Below, piece after piece: positions 51,508-62,747 of a stretch of DNA of 64,000 nt. A program made the translations under genes and the position numbers. Positions within the stretch are counted from its first letter, which is position 1; each line of letters begins with the position of its first letter. A model generated the notes under the pieces. It searched no databases and had not been told where the DNA came from. It saw only the letters and a program-made list of their open reading frames with translations. The stretch is from assembly GCA_917880885.1 (NCBI GenBank), contig OU862906.1, positions 58,322,665-58,386,664 on the forward strand. Direction: 5' to 3'. The stretch comes from Limnephilus marmoratus (Eukaryota > Arthropoda > Insecta > Trichoptera > Limnephilidae).

Positions 51508-52235
51508 TTAATAATATTGTATTAGAATACGTAAATTGAATGGCGTTTACTCATCCCAATCATACATTGATGGCATTTCTTCACTCCTACTCTTGTGAAT
51601 GATTTGAAACTGTAAAAAAATCACAAGGCCCAATTCACCCACTGCATTCTTCTATTTATACTTTTTTGTTTTAATTTGTTCATGCATACTTATTCATTCC
51701 ACTATAATTTTATAGTTTCATTCGTGTTAAGCTAATTCAGAAATCGATTTACGCGAAGCTTTTCTCAATATAAATTTATTTGCAGCAAATATATACATTT
51801 TTTTTGGCCAACCGCCTCTATCATTTTCATCATGACTTTGCAAACAGTTACTACACTATAATCTGATCATAATAGTAGGCTATCATGTAGGAGTACCTGT
51901 CTCACCAGATTATTTATTTAATACACCGCAAGAAATCGCGGTGAGAGACAATGCTACGGTTATGTAGCGCTCTAGCTCTGGCTGGTAGCTAACACAGCCT
52001 TCCCATATAACCTAACCGCGACATTACACCGCGGGTATTGTACGGTGGCGTTATAAGTGTTTCTCGTAAATTTTCAGCAGGTGACTTCATAACTGAGAGT
52101 AATATTATGATATCTGGGATACTAGGGAAACCTTTATAAAAGCAATTCAGAATGAATAATATTGAAATCTTCGCACCTTACTCTAATACTTCATCTTTCC
52201 GTGAGTCGTTAACATATTTTTTAAATTCATGGTTT
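51508..52235. other. No gene seen
   Basis: AT-rich, non-coding. Confidence 0.4.
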
Positions 52236-53157
52236 CATTGTATTAAAAATAATCTCGTTGAATTTAATGTTTCAAAGACCCAATCATGTCTGATTACGTC
52301 TAAAATGTATCGAAATGAAAATCTAGTCTCCTTCAACTGAAGCAATCTTCCGAACAGGCCCTCCATTGAAATGCTTGGTGTAACTAACCTACATATCCAA
52401 TATAAATGTAACCTGTCAATTTGACTGTCCTAGAATGGGAGACCTTCCTAGTTCGACAGTCAAAGCTTCTTTATACCGTTAATGTATTATTCAAAACGAA
52501 ATAAAATAACTAAAAATACACTCTACGTGACAAGCTCCGACATGGTGGCTCCATCGCGGCCAGAGTTAAGTTAGCCTCCCAAAAACTGGGCGTACTGTAC
52601 AGGGCTCGCAGATATTTTAATAGCACACAACTACTAAATCTGTACAAATCACAAGTGCGTCCCACGGTTGAATTTGGCAGCCACCTGTGAGCAGTAGCTC
52701 CAAAATACCTGAAAAATACCCTAGACTCCGTGCGGAAACGGGCGGTCCGTTTGATAGATTCTCCCATCTTAACAGACGGATTGCAATATTCAGAGCATCG
52801 GGTGGGAATGCTATCCTTGTTCTACCAGTAATACAATGGAAGATGCTCCGAGGAACTAGTGTCATTGATCCTTTCGGCACCGGTGCATAGTCGGAAGACA
52901 CGCCAAACGCGTGCCCAACATATGTACACGGTTGACATTTGTCACATGAGAACGGGAAGCTTCTACGACTCGTTCTTGTGTTCAACAGCTCGGCTATGGA
53001 ACTCTGTGTTTCCTCCTTCCTACAACATGGGTATCTTCAAGACTTTTCTTTCTTTCCTTCCTCTCCTCAAAAAGACCCTTCACACAGCATCTCAGATGTC
53101 ACAGGCCCTGAGGGAAATTATTTTCCTTAGGGCCTCCTGTGTGGTGTTAATGTAAAA
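52236..53157 (+). pseudogene. J1 LINE copy, interrupted by another LINE tail
   Basis: The plus copy of J1 starts NNLVEFNVSKTQSCLITSK (52240-52300), breaks at about 52387, and resumes at 52509 with a VTSSDMVAPSRPELS-like frame, then the C-terminal coding (frame shifts, a stop at TGA 52687) and tail: CCCTGAGGGAAATTATTTTC (53106-53125), TGTGTGGTGTTAATGT, poly-A. 5'-truncated and clearly dead. Confidence 0.85.
52387..52508 (+). repeat. Nested LINE 3' UTR fragment
   Basis: 122-base insert in J1 consisting of a 3' tail: TTTGACTGTCCTAGAATGGG...GACAGTCAAA stem-loop, then AACGAAATAAAATAACTAAA. The same stem-loop family ends the array at 22415-22480. A very short 5'-truncated LINE insertion. Confidence 0.75.
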
Positions 53158-55250
53158 AAAACAATGTTTTAAACATCTCAAAAAGTTACGTAATATTTTT
53201 ATGTCAATTTTACCACGGAACAAACCAATTAATCAAAATTTTCCAAAATAGATTATTAATTTAAATATGGGTTTATTTAAAAAAATAACATGTTTTTAAG
53301 CAAATTATTCCAATGGTAGTCTGTTGGAATCGTAATGGAGTTTTATTTTAATGATTTGATTTAAACTTTGTTTTTTCCTGTTGCTTCTGCTCACATAAAG
53401 TTGAAATGAAAAAAGTTGCAAACCTACTCGTAGAAAATTCAGACAGATAGAGACGTAGAATTTACATTTTTTAATTTTTTTTTATTAAATTTACTTATTA
53501 CAATCATTAAGGTTCTTAAATGAACATGATAATATATATATTTCAAATTATAAACTAGACATATCTACCTTTACGAAAGTTAAAAACTCGTGTGTAAAGG
53601 GTGAGGTACATGATGTGAGTTTTTACAATTCAAGGGTTTTTATCGGAGCATACAAGCAGATTTTCTGCCATATTGTTCAGAAACTATTCGACGTACAGTG
53701 TATACCTTCACCTGCTTTATTCTATAAATGTAACATGTTTTTATCAACGGAGACGTGAATAATTATGTACATAGTACATAATTTTTAATATTTCAGTTCA
53801 TCCAAGAATAACATGTAATCTATGGATGAAGGAACATCTTTTGCCAGAACGATTACTCCGAATAGTACACATTTTACCACACAGACAAAAAAAGTCCTGA
53901 TTAACTCAGAAAAAGTCAACACCAAGTCGGTACAGTACAGACTACAGAGTATAAGCAGCACCCTACCCGCCTACACATGTAAAGTAATATTATATACAAC
54001 CTTGTCTCGCTTTGGGACATCAATGACAGAAATACTTTACAGCTCGATGCAGGTGGCGTAATGGAGTAATTCTAGTCTTACTAGCGAGGAATGTTTTTAG
54101 GGGTTCAGATAAGGCCGAAGTTTCCCCCCGGAATGCCCGTATCTCGGCAAATGAAAGGCATTTTTACGTTCATGACACCGTTAAATTTTTGATGGTTCAT
54201 TTACTAGAAATGATATACGGTGGCGTAGTACGCAAATGACTGCGAATTAATTTATTACGGCATAATTAAAACATGACGAGTCTAATGAAACACGCCTTTT
54301 TGACATCATACTTTACGGAATATTTCTATTAAAAGAACTTAAAGGGGCCTTTATTGCCAATCTATTCGGCGTTCTTCATTTCATTACCTTTCAAACATCG
54401 TTCGTAATAGTAATAAATATTCGCGAATTTTATAAAATTTCAATTTTTTTAAACATCTACACAAGATAATGCAAATATAGCGTTTTCATCCAGAATTTTC
54501 AATTGAACATTAGAATGAAAATTTACGGGAAGTTAAAATTTATGAGATATTGGATGGCGAAAGTGACGAATAAATATAACCGGTTTAACCTTTAAAGTCT
54601 ATTTGTCTCTTTTAAGAGGGTATTATCAGAGAATACCAGAAATATGTCATTTTCAAATCAGATTTTAGACGTATTGACTGTTTTCCACAAAAAATATAAA
54701 TGGATTTCGAAAGACTGTTCCTTTATCTAGCAGTCGCATGTTTCAAATTTCGAGAAAAATGTTTATTTTTAGTATAATACGGTTATACCATAGGTCGTTG
54801 GCAGATTTGTTAAATTTTCAAAAAAGATTTTGTTTTATCCCACACCCATTTCAAATCATATAATCATGTATTGAAATAAATCAGTACATTATTTAGGTAT
54901 CGCATGTTTTAGAATTTTAATTTTAGTTTAAATAAAATCATTAAAAAGTATATAAGTACATGAGCTTCTTGACGAAAATTGGTCCGTTTAAGTATTTATT
55001 TGCGCACTTATAAACTAATATATTTCAGATTTTTTTTACATTCCTGTTTAACTTAGACATTATTGAAAAATGATAAATACTTATGATCAAAAAATAATTA
55101 CAAAAAGTACATTATTTGAATAGTTTTATCATCACGCCTTTCAGCATTATTGAATGTAGGTGTAAATTAAAGCAAATTTGGAATGAAATAAAATCGATAT
55201 TGAGTTATAATTTTAAAAAGCTCGTACGGAGAATAATTAATCTTTCTCAT
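53158..55250. other. No gene seen
   Basis: AT-rich, non-coding. A 79-residue frame at 53822-54061 is Ser/Thr-rich with no recognisable domain. Confidence 0.35.
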
Positions 55251-55254
55251 TGTA

Positions 55255-55301
55255 ACCGCCCTGCACGATCGTAAGAACCGCCCTGCACGATCGTAAGAAC
55301 A
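55255..55301 (+). repeat. 22-bp direct duplication
   Basis: AACCGCCCTGCACGATCGTA+AG occurs twice head to tail. It is GC-rich in AT-rich flanks and contains the palindrome ACGATCGT. Confidence 0.7.
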
Positions 55302-56785
55302 ACTTTCGACGAAATGTGGATTTTTAATCGCTCTTAAGGGACAACTCATATGGGTCTCATAGTAGTGGTTATATTTCCCTTACTTTCATAGTGAGAAAAA
55401 TGATATAAACAGTGTTTAAAAGAGAAAAGACTACAATTTATATTAGATACAACTAACCGAATTTGTAACAAAAAGAAGTAACATGTACACCTTTACGAAA
55501 CAAAAGTTTCGAACTGCATTTTGAAATAAATTTAAAACTTTGGAATTTTTTATTATTTATTTTTACATGGAACGATGAGCAGATAATAACTTTAATAATA
55601 CATTTGTCTAATTAAATATGTACGTGTTTTTATTTGGTTATGTTATCAGTAATTTTAGTTAGAAAAAACGTAAGGTGAGCAATTTTTAAAACTTTTCCAT
55701 GCCTGTGAGTAAAATTTTTATATTTGAAAAATTATTTGTTTATTTTGATTTATAAAATTTAAGTGCGTATTTTACAAGTTTTTAGATTATTTATTTGGAT
55801 TTTATTGTAAAGCGCAAACATTTGACCCTCTGAAATAATACAATCATACACACAATAATACAGAATCTTATAGATACTCAAAGAAAATAAACTAAATTCA
55901 TTTTTTATATACTTATGTATAGATGATGATGATGATCGATGTGATACGCATAAAAGTAATCCAGGTAAAAGAGAGTGAAAAGAACGTTAACCGTTATCCG
56001 TCTCTAAATCTCGAGCAACATTAGTCATAGCCTAAATCAACACCATTCAATTAACTCAATCAATTGAACCAAATTACCAGCGGTAAACACGATTTTTCTG
56101 ATTTTTAAGATTTTGCTTTGTAAATTACCCACCTGTTAAAATTTAAATATTACATTAAAAAATATTTAGTTTAAAATTTAAAAAAAATCGAACATTTGAA
56201 ATACGCATCTCGCCCTACTGTCTGCATTTTATCAGAAATAATTTCATCGTTCAAAGTTAATCATGAAATAAGCGTGTTCGAGCGCAATTTATATTTTTCT
56301 CAATAAATCAATTTACCTGAGCGTCAAGTGGAAAAAGTGTTGCAGCCAATTTGATGATTGCCTCACCGCTTTTTACCCAATGATATTATGATCGGTTCTT
56401 TACTTTAAGAGTATAATAAATTCTGCTGTTTTTTCGTTTGTTTATTTTTAGAAGATACTTTTTAACTTAGAATACACAATACCGGTTCTATTATCGATGA
56501 TTTGCCAACTATAATTCGGTCGATGCACATTCCGAAGAGAACAACACCATTTAAAATTGACCGTAATTGTTGTACCAATATCTGGGAGAGGACATTCAAC
56601 GTTCGCTTGTACTTAGCTTGCATTACAAATATTGCATATAATGCAGCGGTGGCGCGTGTGCATAATTGTTCTGAATGTACAATACGGCTTTAACAGCTGT
56701 AACACTTGCAAAAGAGATGCAATAAAATGTTTATTTAATTCACGGATAGGTACTCGGTTCCAATATAATACGATAAATCCACAGT
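55302..56785. other. No gene seen
   Basis: AT-rich. A (GAT)n microsatellite lies at about 55922-55937. Short frames at 56502-56838 show nothing recognisable. Confidence 0.35.
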
Positions 56786-56787
56786 CC

Positions 56788-56875
56788 CACATAAGGCCCC
56801 TTTGGTGTAGTGGTAAAAAGCGGCTGACGAACCTCTGAAGACATTTAGCGGATCAAGGAGCAAATCCTATGAAAT
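56788..56875 (+). repeat. tRNA-like SINE head, family D (tentative)
   Basis: GGCCCCTTTGGTGTAGTGGTAAAAAGCGGC resembles a tRNA 5' half with A box TGGTGTAGTGGT. GGAGCAAATCC 45 bases later is a weak B box, then A-rich sequence. It cannot be a working tRNA. A single copy in the window. Confidence 0.4.
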
Positions 56876-58130
56876 TTAAAAAAAAGTTTTGTAGGTAAAA
56901 TCAATATCCAATCTTCAAACCACTCCAAAAGGAACAGGCAAAATAAAACGACATCTAGCGACTCCAAAGACGAACACACAAATACTAAAAATACTAATTG
57001 GGATGGTCCGATGCTCTGTAGGGAACCAGCTTGCACAGCGCGGGTGTAAACTGTGCGACCTAAATTATAACTTTAGACTTATTTAATTTAATATTTCGTT
57101 TGTGTGAAAGCACTATGAAACCATACACGATTTTTTACTAAGATGACCAAATGTTTTGAAAAAGGTGCACTGGAATTTGACGACAAACATATGGAAAAAA
57201 ACATCCTTGACATTGAAAAAAAAGTTCTTCAAAGTCTCCCCACTCTTGTCAACTTTAGTTTTTTCTACTTCACTTCTACCGCATTTGATTTTTTTTATAC
57301 TTTTTTATTATGCATACCTACCCACCTGCTGTAAATAATATTTTGTCAAGTGAATTCTATCTCCTTATATTTATTTTTCATCTGTCAGAACACAATGTAC
57401 CATTTTTTAGTTATAATTTTTATTTAGATGCTAATATTCAAATCAAGTGTAAGTAAAACTTTTAAAAAAGTTCGTTGATTTCAAAGTTATGATCTTCGTT
57501 ATGCTAAGTATAAAATAAATTATAACATAACAAATTGAACATGAACTTTAAATACCAATATTTTCCCATCCCATGATTGAAAAAATCTAAAATAATAAAC
57601 AAAAAAATCTGATGGTTGATATTATAGATATACTAATGACTGATTTTTTAAAACTATTAAGTTGTGCATTTTTTATGCTCGTTTTTTTAATCTTCACCAG
57701 CGTGATTGCTTGATTGCTTTTCAATCTCATTTATAACAATGGTTTTTCGATACTTGTTCATATCTGCAGCGGCCAGTAAACTATCCGAACCGTCACTTAA
57801 GCGGTGGTAATCGGCTGACATTACAGTCGATGGTGGAGCAGCCACAGCATTAGCATAGACATGAATATATTAACTCTTAATTGGGAACCTACAAGGGCCC
57901 CGCCATTACGATAGACATGATATATGCGATAAAGACAGATTATAGAAATGGTCCAGTAATTGGATCTTGCTCTGTACCCAGCAATAACTGACATGTATTC
58001 TGTTGTTTACGACCTTTTAATGCTAATATTATGTATCACGTAAATTATAGGATTACCTTAACATTACGTTAACGCTTGGTAAAGGATACTTTTCTACGCA
58101 AAACTCTTCTACGCAAATAAAATATACATA
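56876..58130. other. No gene seen
   Basis: AT-rich, non-coding. Overlapping short frames at 57143-57338 are low-complexity. Confidence 0.35.
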
Positions 58131-58217
58131 TTTTTGAATGTAGCTATTACTTTGTGGTTATCCATTATAGAAAAATGAAATAATTCAACTTTGTATAAAC
58201 CACTTATATGATGCGCA

Positions 58218-58254
58218 AATCCGACCGGTTTCGGAACAAACGTTCCTTCGTCAA
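58218..58254 (-). ncRNA. Hammerhead motif, core base changed
   Basis: Same arm as below but on minus. The first core base lies at the edge of the palindrome and reads T (TTGACGA instead of CTGACGA), so this copy should be inactive. Confidence 0.5.
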
Positions 58255-58271
58255 ATTAGTATAAGCTTTCC

Positions 58272-58303
58272 CTGACGAAGGAACGTTTGTTCCGAAACCG
58301 GTC
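58272..58303 (+). ncRNA. Hammerhead ribozyme motif (PLE)
   Basis: CTGACGA (58272-58278), stem II GGAAC-GTTT-GTTCC, GAAAC (58294-58298), ACCGGT as minimal stem III, C (58303) as cleavage base. Stem I can start with TCC/GGA. The full catalytic core is present. Confidence 0.72.
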
Positions 58304-58484
58304 GGATTTGCGCATCATATAAGTGGTTTATACAAAGTTGAATTATTTCATTTTTCTAAAATATACATGTTTATAACTTTTAAAGGTTACTCCCATCAAC
58401 GTACGAGTAATATATCGTTGAAAAAGATAACACTAATAATCTAAACAAAAATGAGAAATAGAAGAAGACACAAAAAAATAAAAA

Positions 58485-58940
58485 AGATATCTTTGAATGT
58501 AGCTATTACTTTGTGGTTATCCATTATAGAAAAATGAAATAATTGAACTTTGTATAAACCAATTATATGATGCGCAAATCCGACCGGTTTCGGAACAAAC
58601 GTTCCTTCGTCAGGGAAAGCTTATACTAATTTGACAGTTTCGAACAATATTTTATTATGGTAGGGGTGGAGCCGTTGCTAGTTAATAATGTAGATTGGGT
58701 GGGTAGGTATTAGTGTAGAGTGGGTGGGTAGGGGAACAAATCCATGATTGGGCTATATGACAATATTTTTTGTTTGTTGATAATAGATTCATTATTTTTA
58801 AGGGATTTTTTAATTTCCGAGGCTTCTAAGTTATCTAAACGTTTTCCTTTATGATTAATATGAAGAATATTTATCCCTGTATTTTTTTCAAAACTATGGT
58901 TATTTTCAATGATATGGTTAGCAAACTCAGAAAAATTATT
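58485..58940 (-). pseudogene. PLE GIY-YIG endonuclease C-terminus and end repeat
   Basis: On minus, NNFSEFANHIIENNHSFEKN, TGINILHINHKGKRLDNLEA and SEIKKSLKNNESIINKQKIL (58960-58745) give the distal part of the GIY-YIG endonuclease of Penelope-like elements, including the conserved FA.H and L..LE boxes. Then a stop, and the terminal repeat with hammerhead at 58581-58613. The catalytic GIY-YIG motif and RT are missing. Confidence 0.78.
58581..58613 (-). ncRNA. Hammerhead ribozyme motif (PLE)
   Basis: On minus: CTGACGA (complement of 58607-58613), stem II GGAAC/GTTCC, GAAAC (complement of 58587-58591), ACCGGT, C. Identical core to 58272-58303. Confidence 0.72.
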
Positions 58941-59040
58941 ATTATTAAGACACCTTAGTCTTGTTCTCTTTCATATTTTCATAAAGATTATTATTGGTCT
59001 TTTATTCTTCTTCAAGAAAAAAATTATCTAAATTTTTAAT
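58941..59040 (+). repeat. SINE C tail fragment
   Basis: CTTGTTCTCTTTCATATTTT, ATTATTATTGGTCTTTTATTC and TTCTTCTTCAA match the SINE C body/tail (15120-15185). It directly adjoins the PLE coding remnant. Confidence 0.5.
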
Positions 59041-59069
59041 AGAATAAATAACTCTCTTTTATAATATCT

Positions 59070-59381
59070 GACGACCTCCATAGTCCAGTGGGTAAGACTC
59101 TTGACTCACAATCCGGAGGTCGCGGGTTCGAACCCGGCATGCGCAAATAAATTTTATTTGATTTTAATTTGTGTTTTCACAAATAATTCATTTAAAAATA
59201 ATATATAGTATATTTGCGGCATGTTCCAGAGTGGAAGATACTATCAGTATCGCCCTGGTGTAAGACCACCATTCAGAATTAAAACGTTGCTTGAAAATGG
59301 CTTTAGCCATGTTTAGTGACCAGATCTGAATAGCCAGGTACTTCCCAACCTTCCTCTTCCCCACCTCCTTCCCTGCATTGT
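59070..59381 (+). repeat. SINE A, 3' truncated
   Basis: A good tRNA-like head (GACCTCCATAGTCCAGTGGG as A-box side, B box GGGTTCGAACCC at about 59123), linker and body to TTCCCCACCTCCTTCCC. The tail is lost where SINE C sequence begins. The head has a near-canonical T arm, but the 5' and 3' acceptor sides do not pair. Confidence 0.88.
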
Positions 59382-59385
59382 AGAA

Positions 59386-59600
59386 GAAGATAATGCTAAC
59401 AAATCTAAAAGAAATATGCAAAAAGAACAAGACATAGAAAAATAAAAAGCTAACGGTCGCAACTAATACTCGAAACCAAGATCTTTCGTCTTACCGGGAC
59501 GAAAGCTTTAACAAATTCGGCCACTGAGACCTCTTATTTTGAAGTTATTTTGTCAATCTTTTATTTCAATTTCGGAATTAACAATATTATCTTTACAATA
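59386..59600 (-). repeat. SINE C, degraded minus copy
   Basis: GAAGAAGATAATGCTAACAA and AGAACAAGACATAGAAAAAT then GGTCGCAACTAATACTCGAA...TTCGGCCACTGAGACCTC match the minus SINE C at 14822-14975, including the sequence beyond the tRNA-like head (TGTCAATCTTTTATTTC). Confidence 0.6.
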
Positions 59601-59604
59601 AAAA

Positions 59605-60090
59605 AAATTGTCCTTCGTTCTACATAGGTAAAACAACTAGAAATGTAAACATTAAAATCATAGAACATTTAAGATGCTGAAATAATTTTAATTTTTCAGA
59701 GTTTGCTAATCACCTAATTTCCACAGATCATACTTTTAATAAGGACACAGGGGTTAAAATTCTTCACCGTAAAAAAGCAAAAAATTAGATAATTTAGAAG
59801 CACTAGAAAACAGCAAATCCCTAAATAATAATGCTAGTATTTTGAATAACCAAATTAATTTATATTTCAGTCCCATTCTAAATATTTTTCCAATTAACCG
59901 CTCTGTTCTTTCCGGAAATCCCGCAATTACCCCCACCCCTTTTCTCACTTCCCACTCAAACACTAAAATTTGTATATCTGTCAAAATTCTGTTTCATAGT
60001 TTAGTTATAATATTCTCCTGATGAAGGAAGGGTGCTTCTGAAACCGGTAGAGTGTTTTAAAATAAAAGTTGTCTTAAACAAATTTATGTG
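59605..60090 (+). pseudogene. PLE GIY-YIG endonuclease C-terminal half and end repeat
   Basis: Plus frames read SFYIGKTTRNVNIKIIEHL (59615-59670), the YIG half of the GIY-YIG catalytic motif with its following Arg. Then FANHLISTDHTFNKDTGVKI, and after a frameshift LDNLEALENSKSLNNNASIL, NQINLYFSPILNIFP and a stop (TGA at about 60019) that overlaps the hammerhead CTGATGA. It would nick DNA in an intact Penelope-like element. RT is missing. Confidence 0.82.
60018..60049 (+). ncRNA. Hammerhead ribozyme motif (PLE)
   Basis: CTGATGA (60018-60024), stem II AGGAAG/CTTCT, GAAAC (60040-60044), ACCGGT, A as cleavage base. It overlaps the ORF stop codon. Confidence 0.7.
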
Positions 60091-61225
60091 CTTTTTTATT
60101 GTAAATTATGGCGAGCAACAAAGTTAATGCTTTTTACAAATATGTAATATTATCTTTGACAAATATTTTTCTCATGTTTTTGACAGCTACTTTTTAAAAA
60201 TGGAAACAAATGTTCGAAGAACTGGTTTGTGACATAGATAGTGTCTCGGATAAATATATCCGATTTTATTTATACGGGACAAAATGACGTCAAAATATTT
60301 TCATCGACAAGATGAAAGTTTTTAATAAACTCTATTGGTAATTAGTCAACACTCTTGCTGATCCTAAAGCAAATTGCTTTCTTTTCTACATAGTTATCCC
60401 GAAAATTACTGTAGATTGTCAACGAACAAACAACTGTTCACCACGTCTAAGTGTTCTTAATTTTTTCGACGTAAAGTGTTGTTTGTTCGTTAGTTATAGT
60501 CATGCATGTGAACGATGACAAGTTATCGACATTATAGATAAATTCTTTATCGATTGACCGTGCTAAATATCTTGCACCCATTAAAGTACTATATTAATGC
60601 ACACGGGATATTTATCATTAGTTCTTTCAACGTAAATACTCTAATTGAGTATGACCAAAAATGATTTAATGACGATTTTGCATAATTGAAATCGTCTTTA
60701 AATCTCCCTAGAATTAGCCACAAGCCTTAATATAACATTATCATGGAAACTTACTGTCTGTCAAAAGTGTTTACAACTGTAACATTAATTATACCAACAT
60801 TCTTATTTATTAATCTCTAAAATGGCAGCACTTAACTACATTACCGTTACTTTAACAACAACATCGTAGTGTTGATACAACCCGTCATGCCTTGTCTTTA
60901 ATTAAGGAGGTAAAACAAGTTTAAATATTTAACCTAAAGCTTTGCTTTCACTTAATTTGTATTAGCATGGTCTACGTCAGGCTTAATGACGTCTCGTGGA
61001 AAGAATTAATATGTTTGTTTTTCGTTTTGTTATTTAGGTATTTTTTTCACACAACGACCATTGTGGAGTTTGATGTTTATTGAAACAATGTATGTCAATA
61101 AGATAACAAAATTTAAAAAAAAATTAAAACACATTGTTAATTACGAACTCTTTACCCCCTGCAGTGCGTCATTTTCTCAGTCTCGTCACGTTGTTTTTAT
61201 TTATTTTTAAATCTTTTTTATCTTT
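60091..61225. other. No gene seen
   Basis: AT-rich, non-coding. AACGAACAAACAAC (60420-60433) is inverted at 60477-60491. Confidence 0.35.
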
Positions 61226-61229
61226 ACTC

Positions 61230-61995
61230 ATTCTCCCGAAACATAAAACCGCTGTATTTGAGGGTAGTTTCAGCTATTATTCTTCAAAACTTTGGAATGA
61301 AATAGCACTGTCTATTCGAATATCGAAATAGAACTTCAAGAAGCTCTGCGGCGAATGGTTGCTGACTGCACAGTCAAACGCATAACATCTTAATTAACAA
61401 AATTTACTATTTAAGGAAAAAATTCTTGTATTTTTGTTTCGGTTTTTATTTTTATTAGATTTAATTTGTTTACATTTTTTATTATATTTTAAATATATTA
61501 TGTATTTAAATATATTATATAATTTAAAAAAATTTATTTAAGAATTGATAACATTATTTATTGAGATTAAATATGTGATTATATTTTAAACTTAATTTGA
61601 TTTCATTTTGAATTTGGTTTGATTTGAATTGATTATATTTTATTTAAATTAAATTTAATTTTGTATTGGACTTTTATTATTAAAATTATTTGCTTTAATT
61701 TAATTATTAGTTTCCATTTATTTTTTAATTAAATTTTATTTTATTTTAATTTTAATTTCCATTTCCATTTTTTATATTATATTATATTGTGTGTGTTGAA
61801 TTAGAGATTTGATTTAACTATTATGTATGTAATAATTTAATTTAATTGTATTTATTTTATTTTAATTTAATTTAATTCAATTATTGATTAATTTTTATTT
61901 AATTTAATTTCGGTTTTATATTGGAGGCACTACTACCAGCTGCTATCCAGGAGAAATCCTCAATTGTAGCTGAGCGGTGACCTTTTCATCAATAG
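61230..61995 (+). pseudogene. LINE C-terminus and AT-rich 3' UTR
   Basis: VFEGSFSYYSSKLWNEIALS (61255-61315), a stop, then NFKKLCGEWLLTAQSNA match the end of a jockey-type ORF2 (SF.Y....LWN.IPL, FK..L..WL). The following 530 bases are low-complexity ATTTA/TTTAA-rich UTR, ending in a GAGGCACTACTACC...AATCCTC stem-loop at about 61923-61960. Confidence 0.55.
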
Positions 61996-62060
61996 AATCA
62001 GTGATAAAAGAATAGTTGTATATTGTGAAAAAAAATCTATTGATGAATAAACGTTTTTAT

Positions 62061-62739
62061 TAGTGACCGACCGAAGGTTCGGTTTCGGCAAATTTCCGCA
62101 AAAAATCTAGTTTCGGCATCAGTTTCGGTTTCGGCAGAAAACCTGCCGAACCTTCGGCCGCACCGAAACTCTGCGTTCGTGAATTATCGCGCGTCATTCG
62201 GCCGACTTCGGGCGATTTCGTGGCTCGTGTGTCACATATTATAGCATGACGGCATATTACAGTTTGTTTTAAAGCAGTAATATCAAAAAAATAAATAATT
62301 ATTTTTTCACATACTTCATTTATTGATTTTTTGTTTATTTCATTTAACACGTGGATAAGAACTTTGTGATTGTAAGGGCAATTGAAATTAAAATAATCAA
62401 TTGGTGAGTTCCTTCATTTATAATTTAAGTGTTGATTAATTATTGACAATTTTTTGTTCCAACGTTTAGTTAACATGTTTTGTTAATTTTTTATAATTAT
62501 TGTTTGTTTTATATCAGTAATATAAAAAAAATATTACATATTTTTTCACATAATTCAACTATCGTTTTTTATTTCATTTAACACGTATAAAAAAGTGTAA
62601 AAAATAAGCTGAATTTCATTAAATAATAGATTTTTAGCATGTCTAAAAAAGTTTTGGTTTCGGTTTCGGCCGAAACTGAGACAGATACCGAAGATTCGGT
62701 TTCGGTTTCGGTAGAAAATCCTGTTTCGGTCGGACACTA
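62061..62739. mobile_element. Non-autonomous hAT element, 679 bp
   Basis: Inverted ends TAGTGACCGACCGAA (62061) and TAGTGTCCGACCGAA (complement of 62725-62739), flanked by the 8-bp duplication GTTTTTAT (62053-62060, 62740-62747), as in hAT elements. The subterminal regions are rich in repeated CGAAACCGAAA/TTTCGGTTTCGG motifs, probable transposase-binding sites. The interior has a direct duplication: about 110 bases at 62245-62350 and 62490-62590 share TTTGTTTTA..GCAGTAATAT and TTTATTTCATTTAACACGT. No coding. Confidence 0.92.
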
Positions 62740-62747
62740 GTTTTTAT

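Larger units (their letters stand above)
58134..58380. mobile_element. PLE ends as perfect 85-bp palindrome
   Basis: 58169-58253 and 58273-58357 are exact reverse complements of 85 bases with a 19-base spacer (AATTAGTATAAGCTTTCCC). Each arm is a PLE terminal repeat ending in a hammerhead core. A third copy of the arm follows at 58497-58613. Two terminal repeats are joined tail to tail. Confidence 0.9.
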
